DNA of 64,000 bases from Prostheceraeus crozeri. Lineage: Eukaryota; Platyhelminthes; Polycladida; Euryleptidae. The DNA lies in contig CAJQUW010009236.1 in the NCBI GenBank assembly GCA_907163375.1, positions 186,001-250,000 on the forward strand. The letters run 5' to 3'. Under the pieces are notes generated by a model. The model had not been told where the DNA came from and did no database searches. It was given only the letters and a program-made list of their open reading frames with translations. Of the stretch, positions 24,110-36,164 are shown piece after piece; the first letter of the stretch is position 1, and every line of letters starts with the position of its first letter. The position numbers were made by a program, and so were the translations under genes.

Positions 24110-25690
24110 TTTTAAAAGTCGTATGCTGACAGAGACGTAAGTTTACTAAATTATACAGCAAAACTCCTAAATCACTAAATCCATAGGATAGGTGTCCCTG
24201 TGTTGAGATTTAGGGATTTAGCGTTTTAAAAGTGTAAGTTACATAGATAAATCACTAAGACCATAGCGTAGTCAACCCTATGACAAGACTTAGCGTTTTA
24301 TATGATCCATGTTAGCAATATCTGTTCGTGCAGAATGTAACTCAATGCGTTTAGTCAGATAATGTATCATCAATTTCATTCACTTGGTTAGATGATGAAG
24401 AAAGTGTGAGATAGAAGTGAAAGCGGTCTCATAAAGTTTAGAACACAAAGTAGTAACATTATAGGAATAAGTAAAGTGAAAAGTTATGTCGTATGAAATG
24501 AGTGATACAAGACTAGCTCACATTGAACTGAATTGTTAGTGTAACAAAAAAGCTGTGTGGGTTTCAATAACATATCATGTACATACTGTGTCGTTTTCTT
24601 TATTCATAAAGTTGGGCTTCAAACAGAGTGGATTGACTTAGTAATAAAGTTACAACCATTTTACTGTTTGTAAAGTTAGGAATAATATCAGAATCATTTC
24701 AGTGTTAGTAAGATAGGTAAAGTATAGAATATAGTCACAAACATTTCACTGTTTGTAACGTCAGAAATGAAGATGATGTTTGTAAAGTTTGAAATCATGC
24801 TAGAATCCTTTCAGCATTTGTAACGTTAGAAATAAAGTTGATGTAGGAGAACTGTATTCCAGTCATGTTTAAAGTGACAATGTGTGTGTGTGTGAGATTG
24901 AGTTCAACATCATTGAGAGATATAACTTCGTGCGCTGCGTAAACGAACACTTTATAAGACGATGCGAGTCCAGTGAAAGCTTATACACTTGTATAAACAC
25001 ATAAAATTGAAATGTCATGGGAATGCAGTATTGAACTTTACAAGCATCCTTCGAATGAAACATTGAATCAAGCCTCTTCGAAAGTGAGCATGATAATGAT
25101 ATAAGAAAACATTCAAATGGTGTGAAGCCCTTAAGTATCATTGTGAGCATCTGTACGTTTGTCATTCCATGTATTTTATCACACGCTTTTCATCTTTTTC
25201 ATCTTCGGATACATTCAGTTCACTTGAGGGTCATACAAACTTACCACTCAGGATAAAGAGACCGCTGTCACAAAGCGTGAGCCGTGCGTCATTCCCCTTC
25301 CGTCACAACGAAGTGGGAATGTCCATTTATGGCAATCTTGACTCCCTGCGTCAGTCAGGAAAATCAGCGGCTGACATTCCAAATATGGTGAGATGAAATC
25401 GTTTGAAGGAGACATAACCAAATTTGGAGATTGGCATATTCTGTCTTTGTGAGAGAAGTATGTAAGGCGCTTCTCCTTACCCAATTTCACTCCTGTTTCC
25501 TCCTTTCAACGGTGAGTCGTCTGACGTTTGCTATCAAGCGTTCTAAGTTACAGATTTAAAGTCAGATCTTACAGGCATCACTGATACACTTTCTAACATT
25601 AGGGTCTTCATTGTCTGTCCTATGCCATTTATTACAGACATGTTTCTGATAAACAGAGCTTTCTTGTGAGAACTGTAGTAAATAACTGAC
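24110..25690. repeat. Iterated non-coding repeat region, right part
   Basis: Continues the region left of the mariner. AAATCACTAA(A/G) followed by a phrase ending TTTAGCGTTTTA occurs twice in tandem (about 24170-24240 and 24250-24330), related to 22030-22060. From 24600 to 24850 a degenerate tandem of words such as TTTGTAACGTCAGAAATGAAG and TTTGTAACGTTAGAAATAAAG recurs. A short TG run is at 24880-24892. The GC-richer stretch 25190-25500 has two weak frames with no motif. Confidence 0.5.
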
Positions 25691-27584
25691 TTTCACCTTG
25701 CAGTTTCAACATGGTTTTATCAAAGTCTTCGGGCTACAGCGTCACAAGATCACAGTTCACAAGTTCACCAGATTTTTCCTCCACTGCATCTTCAGTCACC
25801 GATGGAGAACTAACAACAGAATCTAATGATAATCAATTTCATTCTGATGAATTAGCAAGTGATGTGAAACCTCAAAGTTCATGGCGTTCCAATAAAGAAC
25901 TTATCAGTTATATTGAAAATAAAACATTTCCCGTGCAGCAAGAGCCCCTTCAAAACCCGTGGATAGTGGGATTTATGTTATTGAAGACAATGGAGCATCG
26001 GCGTTGTTGGAAGACGATTTGCATTGGGCTGTAAGTTATACCAGAACTGTTTTTCTTACTGGCGAAGGAACAGCAGCTCACCCATAACCAGAAGGCTATG
26101 TTAAGAAAGAAAGAAGTGGAAGACATTACACAGATATTGCAGTGAAGTCTGATGAGAAGATATTACGAGTGAGACAAATAACGATGAGTAACAAAATGAA
26201 TAATAAGTTCAGAAAGCGCAGAACATCACTCAGGAAAGTACAACCGATAGAGGAGAACATGCCCACTATCATTGAATATATTTGGATTGGATTACAAGGT
26301 TCTCTTGAGAGTAAAGCAAAAAGATTCATACCGACGAAGAAGACAGATCTAGCAGACGCGAAGGAGCTCCTCAAGTTAGGTGTACCACCGAAAGTTGTGT
26401 ACCAATCTGTATCGGGCCTCAGGAGCATGCGGCAAATCCATAACATCAACCGCTCTATAAAAAAGAATGACGGAACATACACAGATCCATGGGGAACCCT
26501 TTTACGTATGTATGGTGAAGTCCAGAGAAAGAAAGATGATAAATTCATTCAAGGAATCTTTCGAGTCGACGGCCAGTTCTCACTTGATCTGTGGTTCGAG
26601 CACCAGATGTCAAATTTTGAGACTATGGTAGGATATGGAAATCCTGCATCTTTGGACACGACCTTTGGATATTGTGCATACGCGACATTTTTCACATTTA
26701 AGAATGTTCGACTACTAGTGTTGGAGACAGGTGGCCATCCCACTTTCATTGGACCGGTCCTCGTGCATTCTAAGGAAAGAGACTCAAAAGCCATTCTCCA
26801 CTGGCTTATGAAAATCAAAGAAACCGCTCGAAATATTGTACCGATATTCTGCTCTGACCAAGATTCGATTCTTTTGAAACGGATACCGCAAATTTGGCCT
26901 GAAGCAATCAATGTCTTGGGTAGAGAGCACCTCTTAATGAATTTCAAGGAGAAAGCCCGAAAACTAAAAATTCCAAACAACCAGTACAATATAATAAAAG
27001 CCGATGTGTTTGGACCGCAAACATCAAAAGAACGAACCTCATTGTTGGAAGCAGTTGACTGTCAGGAATTCGAAGAATTTTTGGAGCGCTATCTTAAGGA
27101 ATGGTCTCGACTCGGAAAGGAAACAAGCGAATTGGGATTATGGATTTACGTAAGTTTAAGCACCAGTAATATATAGATTTCAATAGTTTAAAAGCCACAA
27201 TTGATGACTTCATTAAATACATCACTTCTAGTGAATAACAAATTATTTAGGCCTAATATATACAATTTAATAACAATATTATCCTAATAAAAATATTAGA
27301 TAAATTCTTGAAAAGGAAAATGCATTTAGAAAAAGGTAGTGTAATATTTTTTGTTTGAATGAGTTCCAGTCAAATGTTCAACTATTTTTTGACAAATTAA
27401 TCAACTATCATTGATTTGTTAGATATTTGTAAAATAATTTCAAATTTTACAAATATTTCCAGGTATATATTTGTGAGCCTAGAACGATGAAGGTTTATAC
27501 AAATGCAGCATAGCTGAAGTTCAGTGGATTTTAACATTTTCTAAAAAATATTCGCTATGTAGGCCTAGTATGTAGTAGGCTTAT

Positions 27585-29190
27585 AAGAAAGAAAGAAAGA
27601 AAGAAAAAATGCTTTATTCACTGTCAATACAAAAGCGGTATATGACATTATTTTGCGATACAACTTCTCAAACACATTTTGAATACTTTACAAAAGAATT
27701 CGTGTACAGCGCAGAGGAACGTTTAACAGGGAACATTATTCTTGTTTGTCGAAGATCATACATGCTTTTGCTACGAAAGGTGAAAAACTGTGACAACGGG
27801 TGACAATATCTGTTACTAGCAACTTTCCTGGCTAGTTTTATGCAAGGTCTTTGAAGCATTTCATGCACACTACTGTTGTTCCGCAGTCCCGCTCCTGCCC
27901 ATCTTCTCGCTAATCTATCAATTTTGAAGATCTTCTTCATGTGCTTCTGGCGAAGGTCACATATTACAGGCCATGAATACAAAATTTGTGAAAAAACCAA
28001 GCTGACATAGGCTTGCCAGATAACAGCACTCTTGTTGCGGTTGTTTCTGAGTTTCTTAATAAAAGACATGGTGCGACATAACCGTTTATGTAGCTCACTG
28101 AAATGTTTGTCCCAACGAAGGTCATTTTCAAAATGCACACCAAGCACTTTGACCGAATCAACTTGCTCGATACACGAGTCATTTACACGTATATTCATCA
28201 CAGGTTTATTTGACACATTTCTTGAAATAGACATGCATTTCGTCTTGTCTACATTGATCACAAGCTTTTTTGTTCTAACCCAGGCACAAAAATCATCCAC
28301 ATCAGTTTGAAAAGAGCTAGCATTATCATCCACAAGATGCAGCAAAGTTATATCATCAACATATGCAATCACACGAGTATTAGAAAAATTCGGTAAATCA
28401 TTGATCAAACTGACAAACAGTCCTAAAACCGAACCCTGTGGAACGCCACTTGAAACAGGCTTCCACGGGCTACTATAATCAGAAGAGACAACACGCTGGA
28501 ATCGACGAGACAGAAAACTTTCTATCAAACAAACAACATATAGTTGAAGATGAAATTGTTTGATCAAATTATTGAGAAGAGTCAGGTGGCTTAGACTGTC
28601 AAAGGCTTTTCTGAAGTCAACAGCTAGCAGTTGTACAGAGTTGGAAGTGCGAGCAGTAATATGTTGCAGGATTGTCAAACGAAGGGTTAGGAGTGCATTC
28701 GTGCAGCCTCCGAAGTTGCCAGGTATAAAGCCAAACTGTCGAGGGTCAAGGCTATTCTTTAAGTGCGGTAACAAAATGAAATCCCGAATAATCTTCTCAA
28801 AAACCTTGCTTGGAAAAGGTAGCAGCGAGATAGGCCGATAATCAGTCTTTCCTTTTGGGATAGGAAGAATGTCTGCAAGTTTCCACGCTAGAGGAAAAAG
28901 ATTGGCATTCAGACAACGATTATAGACATGAGCAAGAGGCCCGGCAAGAATATCTGCGAAAGAGCGGTAAAAATACCCGGGAATACCGTCAGGGCCAGAT
29001 GAATTGGACTTATAGCTCTTCATTAAAATGTAGACTTGAAATTCAGTAACCGAAGGACGAGTATGAGAGGAGTCAGGACGAGCATCTTTATGGAAATGGA
29101 TATCGCTAGCGCCAAAAACTGACGAAAACTGATCATTCAGATTATCGAGGGCGTCATGTGTCAGAGGAAGATTTTTGGGCTTCCTAAGTT
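27585..29190 (-). mobile_element. 5'-truncated non-LTR retrotransposon (LINE)
   Basis: Lies wholly within the MULE intron, opposite strand. The 3' end on the minus strand is GAATAAAGCATTTTTTC followed by a (TTTC)n tail, seen on the plus strand as AAAG repeats at 27587-27608. The coding part runs from about 29185 down to 27668 and then stops, so about 1.5 kb of the 3' half of the second ORF is kept. The 5' side ends in the GGGCTAAG region near 29190-29200, as expected of incomplete reverse transcription. A clear target duplication was not found (GGCTTATAAG against GGGCTAAG is weak). Confidence 0.85.
27668..29185 (-). CDS. LINE reverse transcriptase, N-terminally truncated
   Basis: About 500 codons are open without a break; the first methionine is at 29023 but the same frame extends upstream to about 29185, so that methionine is probably internal. 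Reverse-transcriptase motifs appear in order: SGPDGIPGYFYR, a YRPISLL block, FGFIPG, LLAVDFRKAFDSL (motif A), SGVPQGSVLG (motif B), AYVDDITLL (motif C, YVDD) and KCMSIS with KVLGVHF. The C-terminal region follows (SQILYSWPVICD, RRWAGAGLR). The motif set is of the Jockey/CR1-like group. The endonuclease domain is absent because of truncation. An undamaged frame implies recent insertion, later than the MULE it sits in. Confidence 0.88.
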   Translation of the reverse strand, partial: RKPKNLPLTHDALDNLNDQFSSVFGASDIHFHKDARPDSSHTRPSVTEFQVYILMKSYKSNSSGPDGIPGYFYRSFADILAGPLAHVYNRCLNANLFPLAWKLADILPIPKGKTDYRPISLLPFPSKVFEKIIRDFILLPHLKNSLDPRQFGFIPGNFGGCTNALLTLRLTILQHITARTSNSVQLLAVDFRKAFDSLSHLTLLNNLIKQFHLQLYVVCLIESFLSRRFQRVVSSDYSSPWKPVSSGVPQGSVLGLFVSLINDLPNFSNTRVIAYVDDITLLHLVDDNASSFQTDVDDFCAWVRTKKLVINVDKTKCMSISRNVSNKPVMNIRVNDSCIEQVDSVKVLGVHFENDLRWDKHFSELHKRLCRTMSFIKKLRNNRNKSAVIWQAYVSLVFSQILYSWPVICDLRQKHMKKIFKIDRLARRWAGAGLRNNSSVHEMLQRPCIKLARKVASNRYCHPLSQFFTFRSKSMYDLRQTRIMFPVKRSSALYTNSFVKYSKCV

Positions 29191-29703
29191 AAGGGCTAAG
29201 TTAATTCATTACATTGAGTCTATATGTATAATAGACGCATTCTTTCTCATATACTCCATCATTTGCAGGACAGGCGCGACATGTACATGAAGTACGCCTC
29301 AACGTGGGCTCTATCTCTTGCTGGGGTTGATAAAGCCTGGCAGCAAGCACAAGAGAAGATGAACAGAACCTTGCGCAATGTTCGTGTGAAGTGGATTCGG
29401 CGGACAGCGGTCGATCTGGTAGCTGAGGTCAAACGCCTCATACAACTCCAGTTGAGCGAAGAGGAAGCGGCGATTCACGGCAGCGGGCCCTATAGATTGG
29501 CGGAGGATTTTAATAGTTTCGCAGTTTCCCAACATTCATGGGAAAAATTGTCCAAAAAATCAAGGAATGACCACATGTCAGCTTTTCGCTCATGCAGGGT
29601 TGAGAAACGACATTTACCTTTCCGACCCTTGAAAGACCGCCAGGGACGAAAGCGAGGTTCTCGCCTCGGAAGAATGACAAAGAAAATTACTTTTGATGTA
29701 TAA

Positions 29704-31033
29704 AATGTAACCTCAACCTACTTTAATCTCTTAAAACTTATTATGAAGCAGGATTAAAATGTGAAATAAAATAACCTTAATTTGTTTATAGAAGAAATCT
29801 CGCAGATTTAGAGTATGCTCATTCTAAAGCACAATTTCATATGATTTACATAATTTGCTGTTTAAAAAAATTGAATTCTCTTTAGTAATGTATGAATAGA
29901 TAAAGCCAGAAATTCATCATAAAGGCAAAGTAAAATAAATTATAATTTGAGCAATACTTGCATTTAGTTTAAATATTGTCTTTGTAATGAATTCACTGGT
30001 TTTATTCATTTATAAAAATACACGTGTTACACGTGTTATATTGTAAATTCAAGTTTTCTCTTTTGATTTGAGCTGAAATTTAGGTAAACATTTTTTTACT
30101 TCAATCGGAGGCTCTTCCCTTCTGTGCGATTTAAATCAGTTGACAATGTTTTGTTAGACGTCAGATTTGAAAATACTAACATAATCTATCAATTTCTATT
30201 CTAACAAAGTTTTCCGTCGAGAAACTAATATTTTACTTGTTCTATTGAATATACAGAAACACTCAGGCAAATTCGAAACTACAGTACATACATAACGTAC
30301 GTTCGCGTAATAGATACAAGCTGCTTTAACATTTCAACAAATACGTACCGGTAAACTGCAATTTCCCAATATTTGTAGCAATATATTCACAGTACTCCAT
30401 TTCAATGCGTTCTATACTGTACGATTTCATAATTTTGTTCTGATTTCCGAATTCAATTCGTTGTTGATTAAAGCACATAAAGAAGCACAAGTGTCGTTTT
30501 ACAAGTGTTTGGAAAATAAAAGGCCTAGATTACTGGCTCCCTTGAATAAAAAGCGTTAATCATCCATTAAATTTAGATATGACTTGATTGAGAAATATAT
30601 TGGAACAAGGAAATGTTCTGTCTGCTTACTTGGATCGACCTAAATATTGTCTGCATGTCTTCGACAACCGAAGGCGTTTCACGCCATCTAAAAAAGATTG
30701 AGCTCGTTTTGTGTCGTAGAGCTCTGAAACTTGATTTCTAATTAGTTCTATGCTTGGATAGCGTAAGTTTGTCTGGCTTGGGAAATCTGATTGATGGCAG
30801 AAAAGTTTTGGCTATGCTTGGATCATTTTCGGCTATGCTTGGAAATGATCATTAACCCTAAAATAGTCACAAGCTTCAAATGATAAATCCTTATAGCGAA
30901 TCCTTTCACCCCTAACAGGCCGTAGAGTGCACTTAAGGACAACATCACTCCAGCCATGCGGAAAAGGTACAATATATTACATAACTTCTATTCTGTCTCA
31001 CTTTAAAACGCCATTCATGTGGAATCAACTCAC
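29704..31033. other. No recognised gene; expected regucalcin intron/3' side
   Basis: AT-rich sequence downstream of regucalcin exon 3 on the minus strand. I searched it by eye for the next regucalcin exon (the DGM-containing segment) and found none. Short direct phrases GGCTATGCTTGGA recur at about 30811 and 30831. Confidence 0.4.
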
Positions 31034-34000
31034 TTGCCGTGAAATTAACTGAATCATAGTCGTATGCAAATACTTTCCGCATGACGGAATCAATGAAGAA
31101 CATTTGTTTCTCATCTGATGTCCAAGCAAGACCATTTGATATAGTATACTTATCATCCAATGCTTTTATTGAGCGGTCTGTGTTGATTCCATATAGGGCG
31201 CCAACTTCATGTTCGACAACAACACCAGCAGCTTTTTCCAAACTCATAGTACCTGAAATCAAAGACATCTTAAGTAATTTTGAAGAGTAATTTCACACAC
31301 ATGACATCGATGACAATTCTCACCATGAAAACAATGCATCTAATGCGAACCTCCTGAGTATTAATGAACACATATCTCCTCAATTGATTTCATCACTGTT
31401 GAGCAAAATCATTTTTAGAAGAATGTGAATGAAAAAGTGCTGTTCTTAGAATCTTAAAAAAGTTGCATTTAGGATAAAGCTTAACTTGTCACTGAACCAC
31501 TGCTTGCAATACAGCGACTTCGATTCACATATAAACAAGGAATCTAGTGGAAACACCTCCTACCTTTCAAATCTAATTCAAAAATTAGAAAAAACATCGT
31601 GTTTATAAAACTCTTTAAGTTAGTCGATAAGGAACATCACTTCAATTTTCTAATTCCAAAAAATAACAAACGTCAGATTGCATCTTCTTTCCGCAAAATA
31701 TTGTCTGAATAACTTCAAAATGCTCATCCTGCATCATCCTAGCAAAATAGACAGAATGGTTAACATGCGCACCAGCAACACACTATGAGTAATATCAAAC
31801 TATCAAAAGCAACCTAATCCCTCAAAACTCAGTGGAGATGTGCGGTCATGAAAGTGAACCCGAAGCCACACCCAATTCCAACCCGATCACCATGAACGAT
31901 AACCCGAAAACACAGACAATCCCGGCGTGATCACTATGAAAAATAAACTGAAACCATGCAAGCATCAACACCAGCTCGTAAACGCGCCCAAACCCGACCC
32001 GATCACTATCAACAACAGCCGCAACCGCGCCCAATCCCGACTCGATCACCATGAACGCCAACCCGAAACCGCACTCGATCACCATGAACGGCAACCGAAA
32101 ACCGCGCCCAATCCCGACTCGATCACCATCAACACTTGTCATCAAATTTGTTCTACTTGGCTTTATACCCATTGATATAGTACTTGACATAGTATTGCAT
32201 CAATGTACTACTCTCTTTATACCACTCTTAAAAAAATTGCAATCAATTATCGTGAGTTAATAACACGAAAAGTGTTATTATTTCCTAATCTAATTCAGTC
32301 GTAAGACTCGTTTGATTACTAAAACACTGGTGAAATTACACTGCTTGTAACACATATCGCTAAAATAGCCGAACGGAATTAAACGCAGCCTACCTGCTAC
32401 AAGTCGACCTCGAGGATCACATTTTGCGTCATTGAATCGTGTCGGTTTGCCTTCCTCCACCGACAGTACAGTTTTGTGAGAAGCGCTCCCTCCATTTCTT
32501 GGCCAATCCACTTCAATAATGCTCTGGTTTAATCCCACCACAAGCTTTTCTTCTTTTGTCGGAATGATAAACGTTGTGTAAATCTCCCCTATAAAAGAAA
32601 TTGGAACAACCAAAGCTTCAGCAGAATAGCAAACCTTCCAATAGTGGAATGAAGAAGCCATCACAAAATCTCATCAACAATATTTAGGATGAAGGATAAA
32701 AGGGGACAAGAATATACATCACAATACATTACGCCATGATACAGGCAGGCAAGGGTACATATTTGGCTGAACAAATTTTAAACTTATTACATTGATGATG
32801 CTAAAATATCGGCAAGAAGGGTTTCTAAAACTGCAGTCAGCTAATGGCTAGTATGGAGGTGATTTGAGGATCCTATCTAGAAGGAAATTGTAGGGAAATT
32901 TGTAGCAAGAAAAAGGGCTTTTCAAGACCGAAAAGTCAACTTTGAAAGGGCCTCACTATCCATGTCTTCACTAAACATGTCGATTTCAACTATATATGTT
33001 ACTTATTATTATCAGCATTGATATTCAGCTAATAAGCTAACTACTTAATATAAAACGTTCACTTTTTGTCTTTCATTTTTCAAGCATTCAATTCACTCAG
33101 TGTACTGTATCATGACTTTTGATTTATACACAATGTCCACATAACTTGGCGCAATCAGTCTGCATGTTTAAGTATTTGTCCTACATCAAAATATTTTACC
33201 AAAATCGTGTTTCCGTTAATTCTACAGAGTTAAACAATATTGCATAGCATCATGAATGTTTTGACTTTTAAATGAATAAAGAAACTTCTACAGCAGAAAT
33301 GCATTTCGACAAGTTTTGAAATCCAATGCCTATTCCGTGAACGATTTCACATAACCAATATGCCAATACGTTTAGTAGTATGAAACGTTAAGTAGTTTGG
33401 CCTACATTCCGGAAGCAAGACAAAAGCAAAACAGGAGGCACCATAAGGACGGCGTACGTGAGTATAACCGCCTACTGACTAGATAACTGTTGCATGTCAA
33501 GTATGAAGTGTACTCAACAACCCAATTATGTCATTCCGCTGAAGATGTTCGCATGACAAACGAAATGTCTGGACATCATATTGAAAATGAATACTTTCTC
33601 GATATTATTGCTTTGTAAGATAATTTCAAAAAACTTTTTACCGAAACAAAAATTCATCGAAATTAACATGCAAAATCACCTACGTCCATCACAATTCATG
33701 ACTATTGTTATGAATTCATCACTAGTGCTAAGTTTAATAACACGCGTGGACATTTTAGTTATCTGTAGAACCAGGAGCCATCAAGTAGAAGCATCGGTGA
33801 ATCATCATCATTTCTTGATATGATGAGACAAGAAGTAGGGTGGGGTCACATATCTTCAATGCACACCTGCACGAATATTGCGACGCCACCAGAAGATTGT
33901 GAAAATTCAGAATTCCGGGGATTCACGGAAAACTTTTGAGCCCTGGTCATATCCACATAAGGCTTTAGTTTATAGTCCGCGAGTCAAATCACTATCAGTG

Positions 34001-34495
34001 AACGGACAAATACAATTGCGGGATGACAAATAACGAGAGCTAATTGAAATAGAAACTTTCAGAGGCGATGCAATTAAGAAATCTCAAAATGGATGTGATT
34101 TTGATGCCATGTTTTTAGCACACTCTGCGAACTGATTGCCCATCAAACTCTTATTCAACAAAAGATAGTCCTACATGCTTGAGTCCGATTAATTTTGAAA
34201 AAACCACGTTCTTCAACCAATCATGTGTTCAGAAACCTGCAATTTCCATCTTCAGCTGTGCTGTCAAATAGCATGAAATCAGAAGAAGATCAAGACTTAT
34301 GCACGCGTACTTACCCATATCATGCACTTCGAACTCAGTACTTGGATCACTGTACTTTTTCCGGAACAGTCGTCCATGCTGCTGTTTCCCTTTGTTTGGA
34401 ATATCCACCAGGTAGAGTTCATCAAGGCGTGCATCATAATGAGGTCCTTCACCAGTTCCAATGAATATGTTCTTACCAATATTGGTTACTTCCAT
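31034..34495 (-). CDS. Regucalcin/SMP-30 family gene, first three exons
   Basis: Exon 1 is 34495-34315, exon 2 32588-32394, exon 3 31252-31034. Donors GTAAGT, GTAGGC and GTGAGT and acceptors TTTTATAG and TTGATTTCAG fit, and all introns are phase 1, giving 198 residues in one frame. Family landmarks: GTGEGPHYD near the N-terminus with the metal-binding glutamate, LYLVDIP, FIIPTKEEKLVVGLN, RFNDAKCDPRGRLVAGTM (substrate-side Asn/Asp), and ISNGLAWTSDEKQMFFIDS with the metal-binding asparagine, then KVFAYDYD. Relatives are six-bladed beta-propellers of about 300 residues that bind divalent metal and hydrolyse lactones such as gluconolactone. The last metal-binding aspartate and the final two blades would be encoded by exons not found here, so the gene is partial in this window. 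The ATG at 34495 was chosen because it opens directly on the family N-terminus. Confidence 0.85.
31253..32393 (-). other. Regucalcin intron 2
   Basis: Donor GTAGGC at 32393 and acceptor ending TTTCAG at 31253. It contains the minisatellite described at 31850-32135 and otherwise AT-rich sequence. Confidence 0.75.
31850..32135. repeat. Degenerate minisatellite in regucalcin intron 2
   Basis: Short units built on CCCGACTCGATCACCATGAACG and variants (GATCACCATGAACG, GATCACTATCAAC, CGCGCCCAATCCCGA, AACCCGAAACCGC) recur about seven to eight times with a spacing of roughly 36-40 bp. It is C-rich on the plus strand in contrast to its AT-rich surroundings, which also explains the open minus-strand frame through it. 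Confidence 0.75.
32589..34314 (-). other. Regucalcin intron 1
   Basis: From donor GTAAGT (34314) to acceptor TTTTATAG (32589). About 1.7 kb of AT-rich sequence with no recognised repeat or gene; the frame at 33581-33823 is a chance frame. Confidence 0.7.
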
Positions 34496-35610
34496 GCTTT
34501 ATGATTTCCTCTGGAAGATTGAATGAAAATGAGATACATGTAGAAATGTACTTTGCGAACAAACTATCATAGATAATTATTTCATGCGATTGGACGCTCA
34601 CTGACATCAAATAATGGTCACTTTTGTCTTGCGCATGATCAGCCTGTCATTGTTCTCACGGCATTGTTATCATAGATACAAAAGTACTTTAGATAATTGT
34701 CGGCATTACGTTTCCCCCACCATTTTTTTCACGTGCGGATATTCTAGGGTTAATTACAATAGCTCCTCGGAAAAACAGACGACGCTTGTAGCATTGATAC
34801 CAAATTGCCACTTTCCTTTTCTTCCCTCAAGTATTTTCGCCCTGCATGTCGATTGAGATTCAAACTGAAGATGTAGTCGTGGGATATCGATTGCCTCTCT
34901 TTGTCCGATAGAGAAATTAAGGAACAATACATTTCTGATATACTTGTACATTTTCCGATCTGTAATTAAGATGAAGGGAAAGAATATCAAAACACCTACA
35001 CTTAATTCAGATTTTGGAAATAAGCTTCGTCGCAAACGTTTCTTTGAAAAAATACTGTCGGTAGCTGTGAACCCGGTGCTCATCTAAGTAATGCATTATC
35101 GACGAGGAGAGTAAATCAATTTAAACCGTGTGCTAAGTGAATCTTTAATAGTCCTGACTGCAAAGTAATTGCAATCACTTCCCAATTATATGGCTTGAAA
35201 TGTAGTTGATTACCATTACAACACAAGTCTGGAAACGACCAATTCAATTCAAAACATCATTCTGATATGTACAAAAAAGATCCTGTCGATGCATACTTTA
35301 TTCGTCAAAACACGAATAAAAATTCAGAAAAGCATTAAGTGGGCTTTCAACGTTCCACGTCTTCTGCACTCGGTGTTATAATAAAGATCGATAACAATAA
35401 TAAAGCATTGATAACAAGCTGAGAGTGATGTCAAGCTGTGTAATGTGTCATATATGAGGTCAAATGAGGTGACTGAAGTATTGAAGACAGATTATACAGA
35501 GACAGTTATGCTCATTACTTGCTTAATCTGAATAACTGCTTTTGTTCAGCTAAATGATAGTTCTCGTTAACGATGGCAACGACTCAAAAAATTTTAACAG
35601 CTCCAACAGT
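34496..35610. other. Regucalcin upstream region, no gene recognised
   Basis: Would hold the promoter and 5' untranslated region of the regucalcin gene. No TATA box or other site can be assigned with confidence. A 109-codon frame at 35083-34754 (minus) has no motif. Confidence 0.4.
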
Positions 35611-35940
35611 TTTATCTATTTATTTATTTCAAGAACAATATTTGAGTGGCAAGACATCAATAAGGACTTCTCGACCACTATACAATTCAAAAGCACATCG
35701 TACAAAGATTCGTGGGGGTAATGTCGTTTGAAGGACTGAAGCGAGGTGAGGGAGGTTGGGAGACTGTTCCAAAGACGAGTGGCAGTGAAGGAGAAAGATT
35801 GGCTTCCACAAGACGGATGAAGAACGGAAGGAACGGTCAAGGCAAAGATTCTGGGCAGAATGAATACGTGAGGATGCAGGGACAGGGACGAAGAGAAAAT
35901 GAGGTGATAGAGATAGGAGGGGTAACACTCATTTTGGAGA
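35611..35940 (-). mobile_element. LINE 3'-end fragment
   Basis: A minus-strand frame ending near 35616 contains SFSFTATRLWNSLPTSLTSLQSFKRHY, the usual last block of CR1/L2-type LINE polyproteins (family pattern RLWNSLP...SFK). It is followed on the minus strand by a short A-rich tail with repeated AAAT (35611-35630). Only the last ~110 codons are present and the upstream reading shifts frame, so it is a dead 5'-truncated copy. It is a different family from the LINE at 27.6-29.2 kb, judged by tail type. Confidence 0.6.
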
Positions 35941-36164
35941 CACTGAAATATATGTAGGGATGCTCAGACGAAAATCAATTCGAGCATGAATAGGAGGAAG
36001 CAGCGGAATTCGGGCTGCAACACAATGATGTGATCGAATCGAACAAGACCAAACACCATACGGTGCGGCATTCAGAGCTTTCTGCAGGTGAAGAAACATG
36101 AACACCTGACATTACGGAGATACTCACGTCAAGACAGCTAGTCACCAGAAATTGAATTAAGACA

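Larger units (their letters stand above)
25711..29703 (+). pseudogene. MULE-type transposase, two exons, degraded
   Basis: The first exon reads 25711-27149 and the second 29269-29703. The ATG at 25711 follows an acceptor-like CACCTTGCAG. One frame change near 25955 and one in-frame stop near 26086 damage the N-terminal part; from 26142 the frame is open for 336 codons. It has KLGVPPKVVY (DNA-binding side), then the catalytic DTTF block (ASLDTTFGYC), HPTFIGPVLVHSKE and CSDQDS carrying the second acidic residue, as in MULE transposases. A GTAAGT donor at 27150 and TTTGCAG acceptor ending at 29268 join in phase, and the second exon supplies the NESMN-like QEKMNRTLR with the third acidic residue, then GPYRLAEDFNSFAVS, a normal family C-terminus. 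The transposase would act on Mutator-like elements; element ends were not identified. The intron holds a LINE. Confidence 0.72.

Noticed and set aside
26126..26989. Two minus-strand frames of about 140 codons
   Set aside because: They mirror the MULE transposase exon on the plus strand, which carries the catalytic motifs.
31846..32190. 114-codon minus-strand frame in regucalcin intron 2
   Set aside because: Its repetitive protein is just the minisatellite translated.
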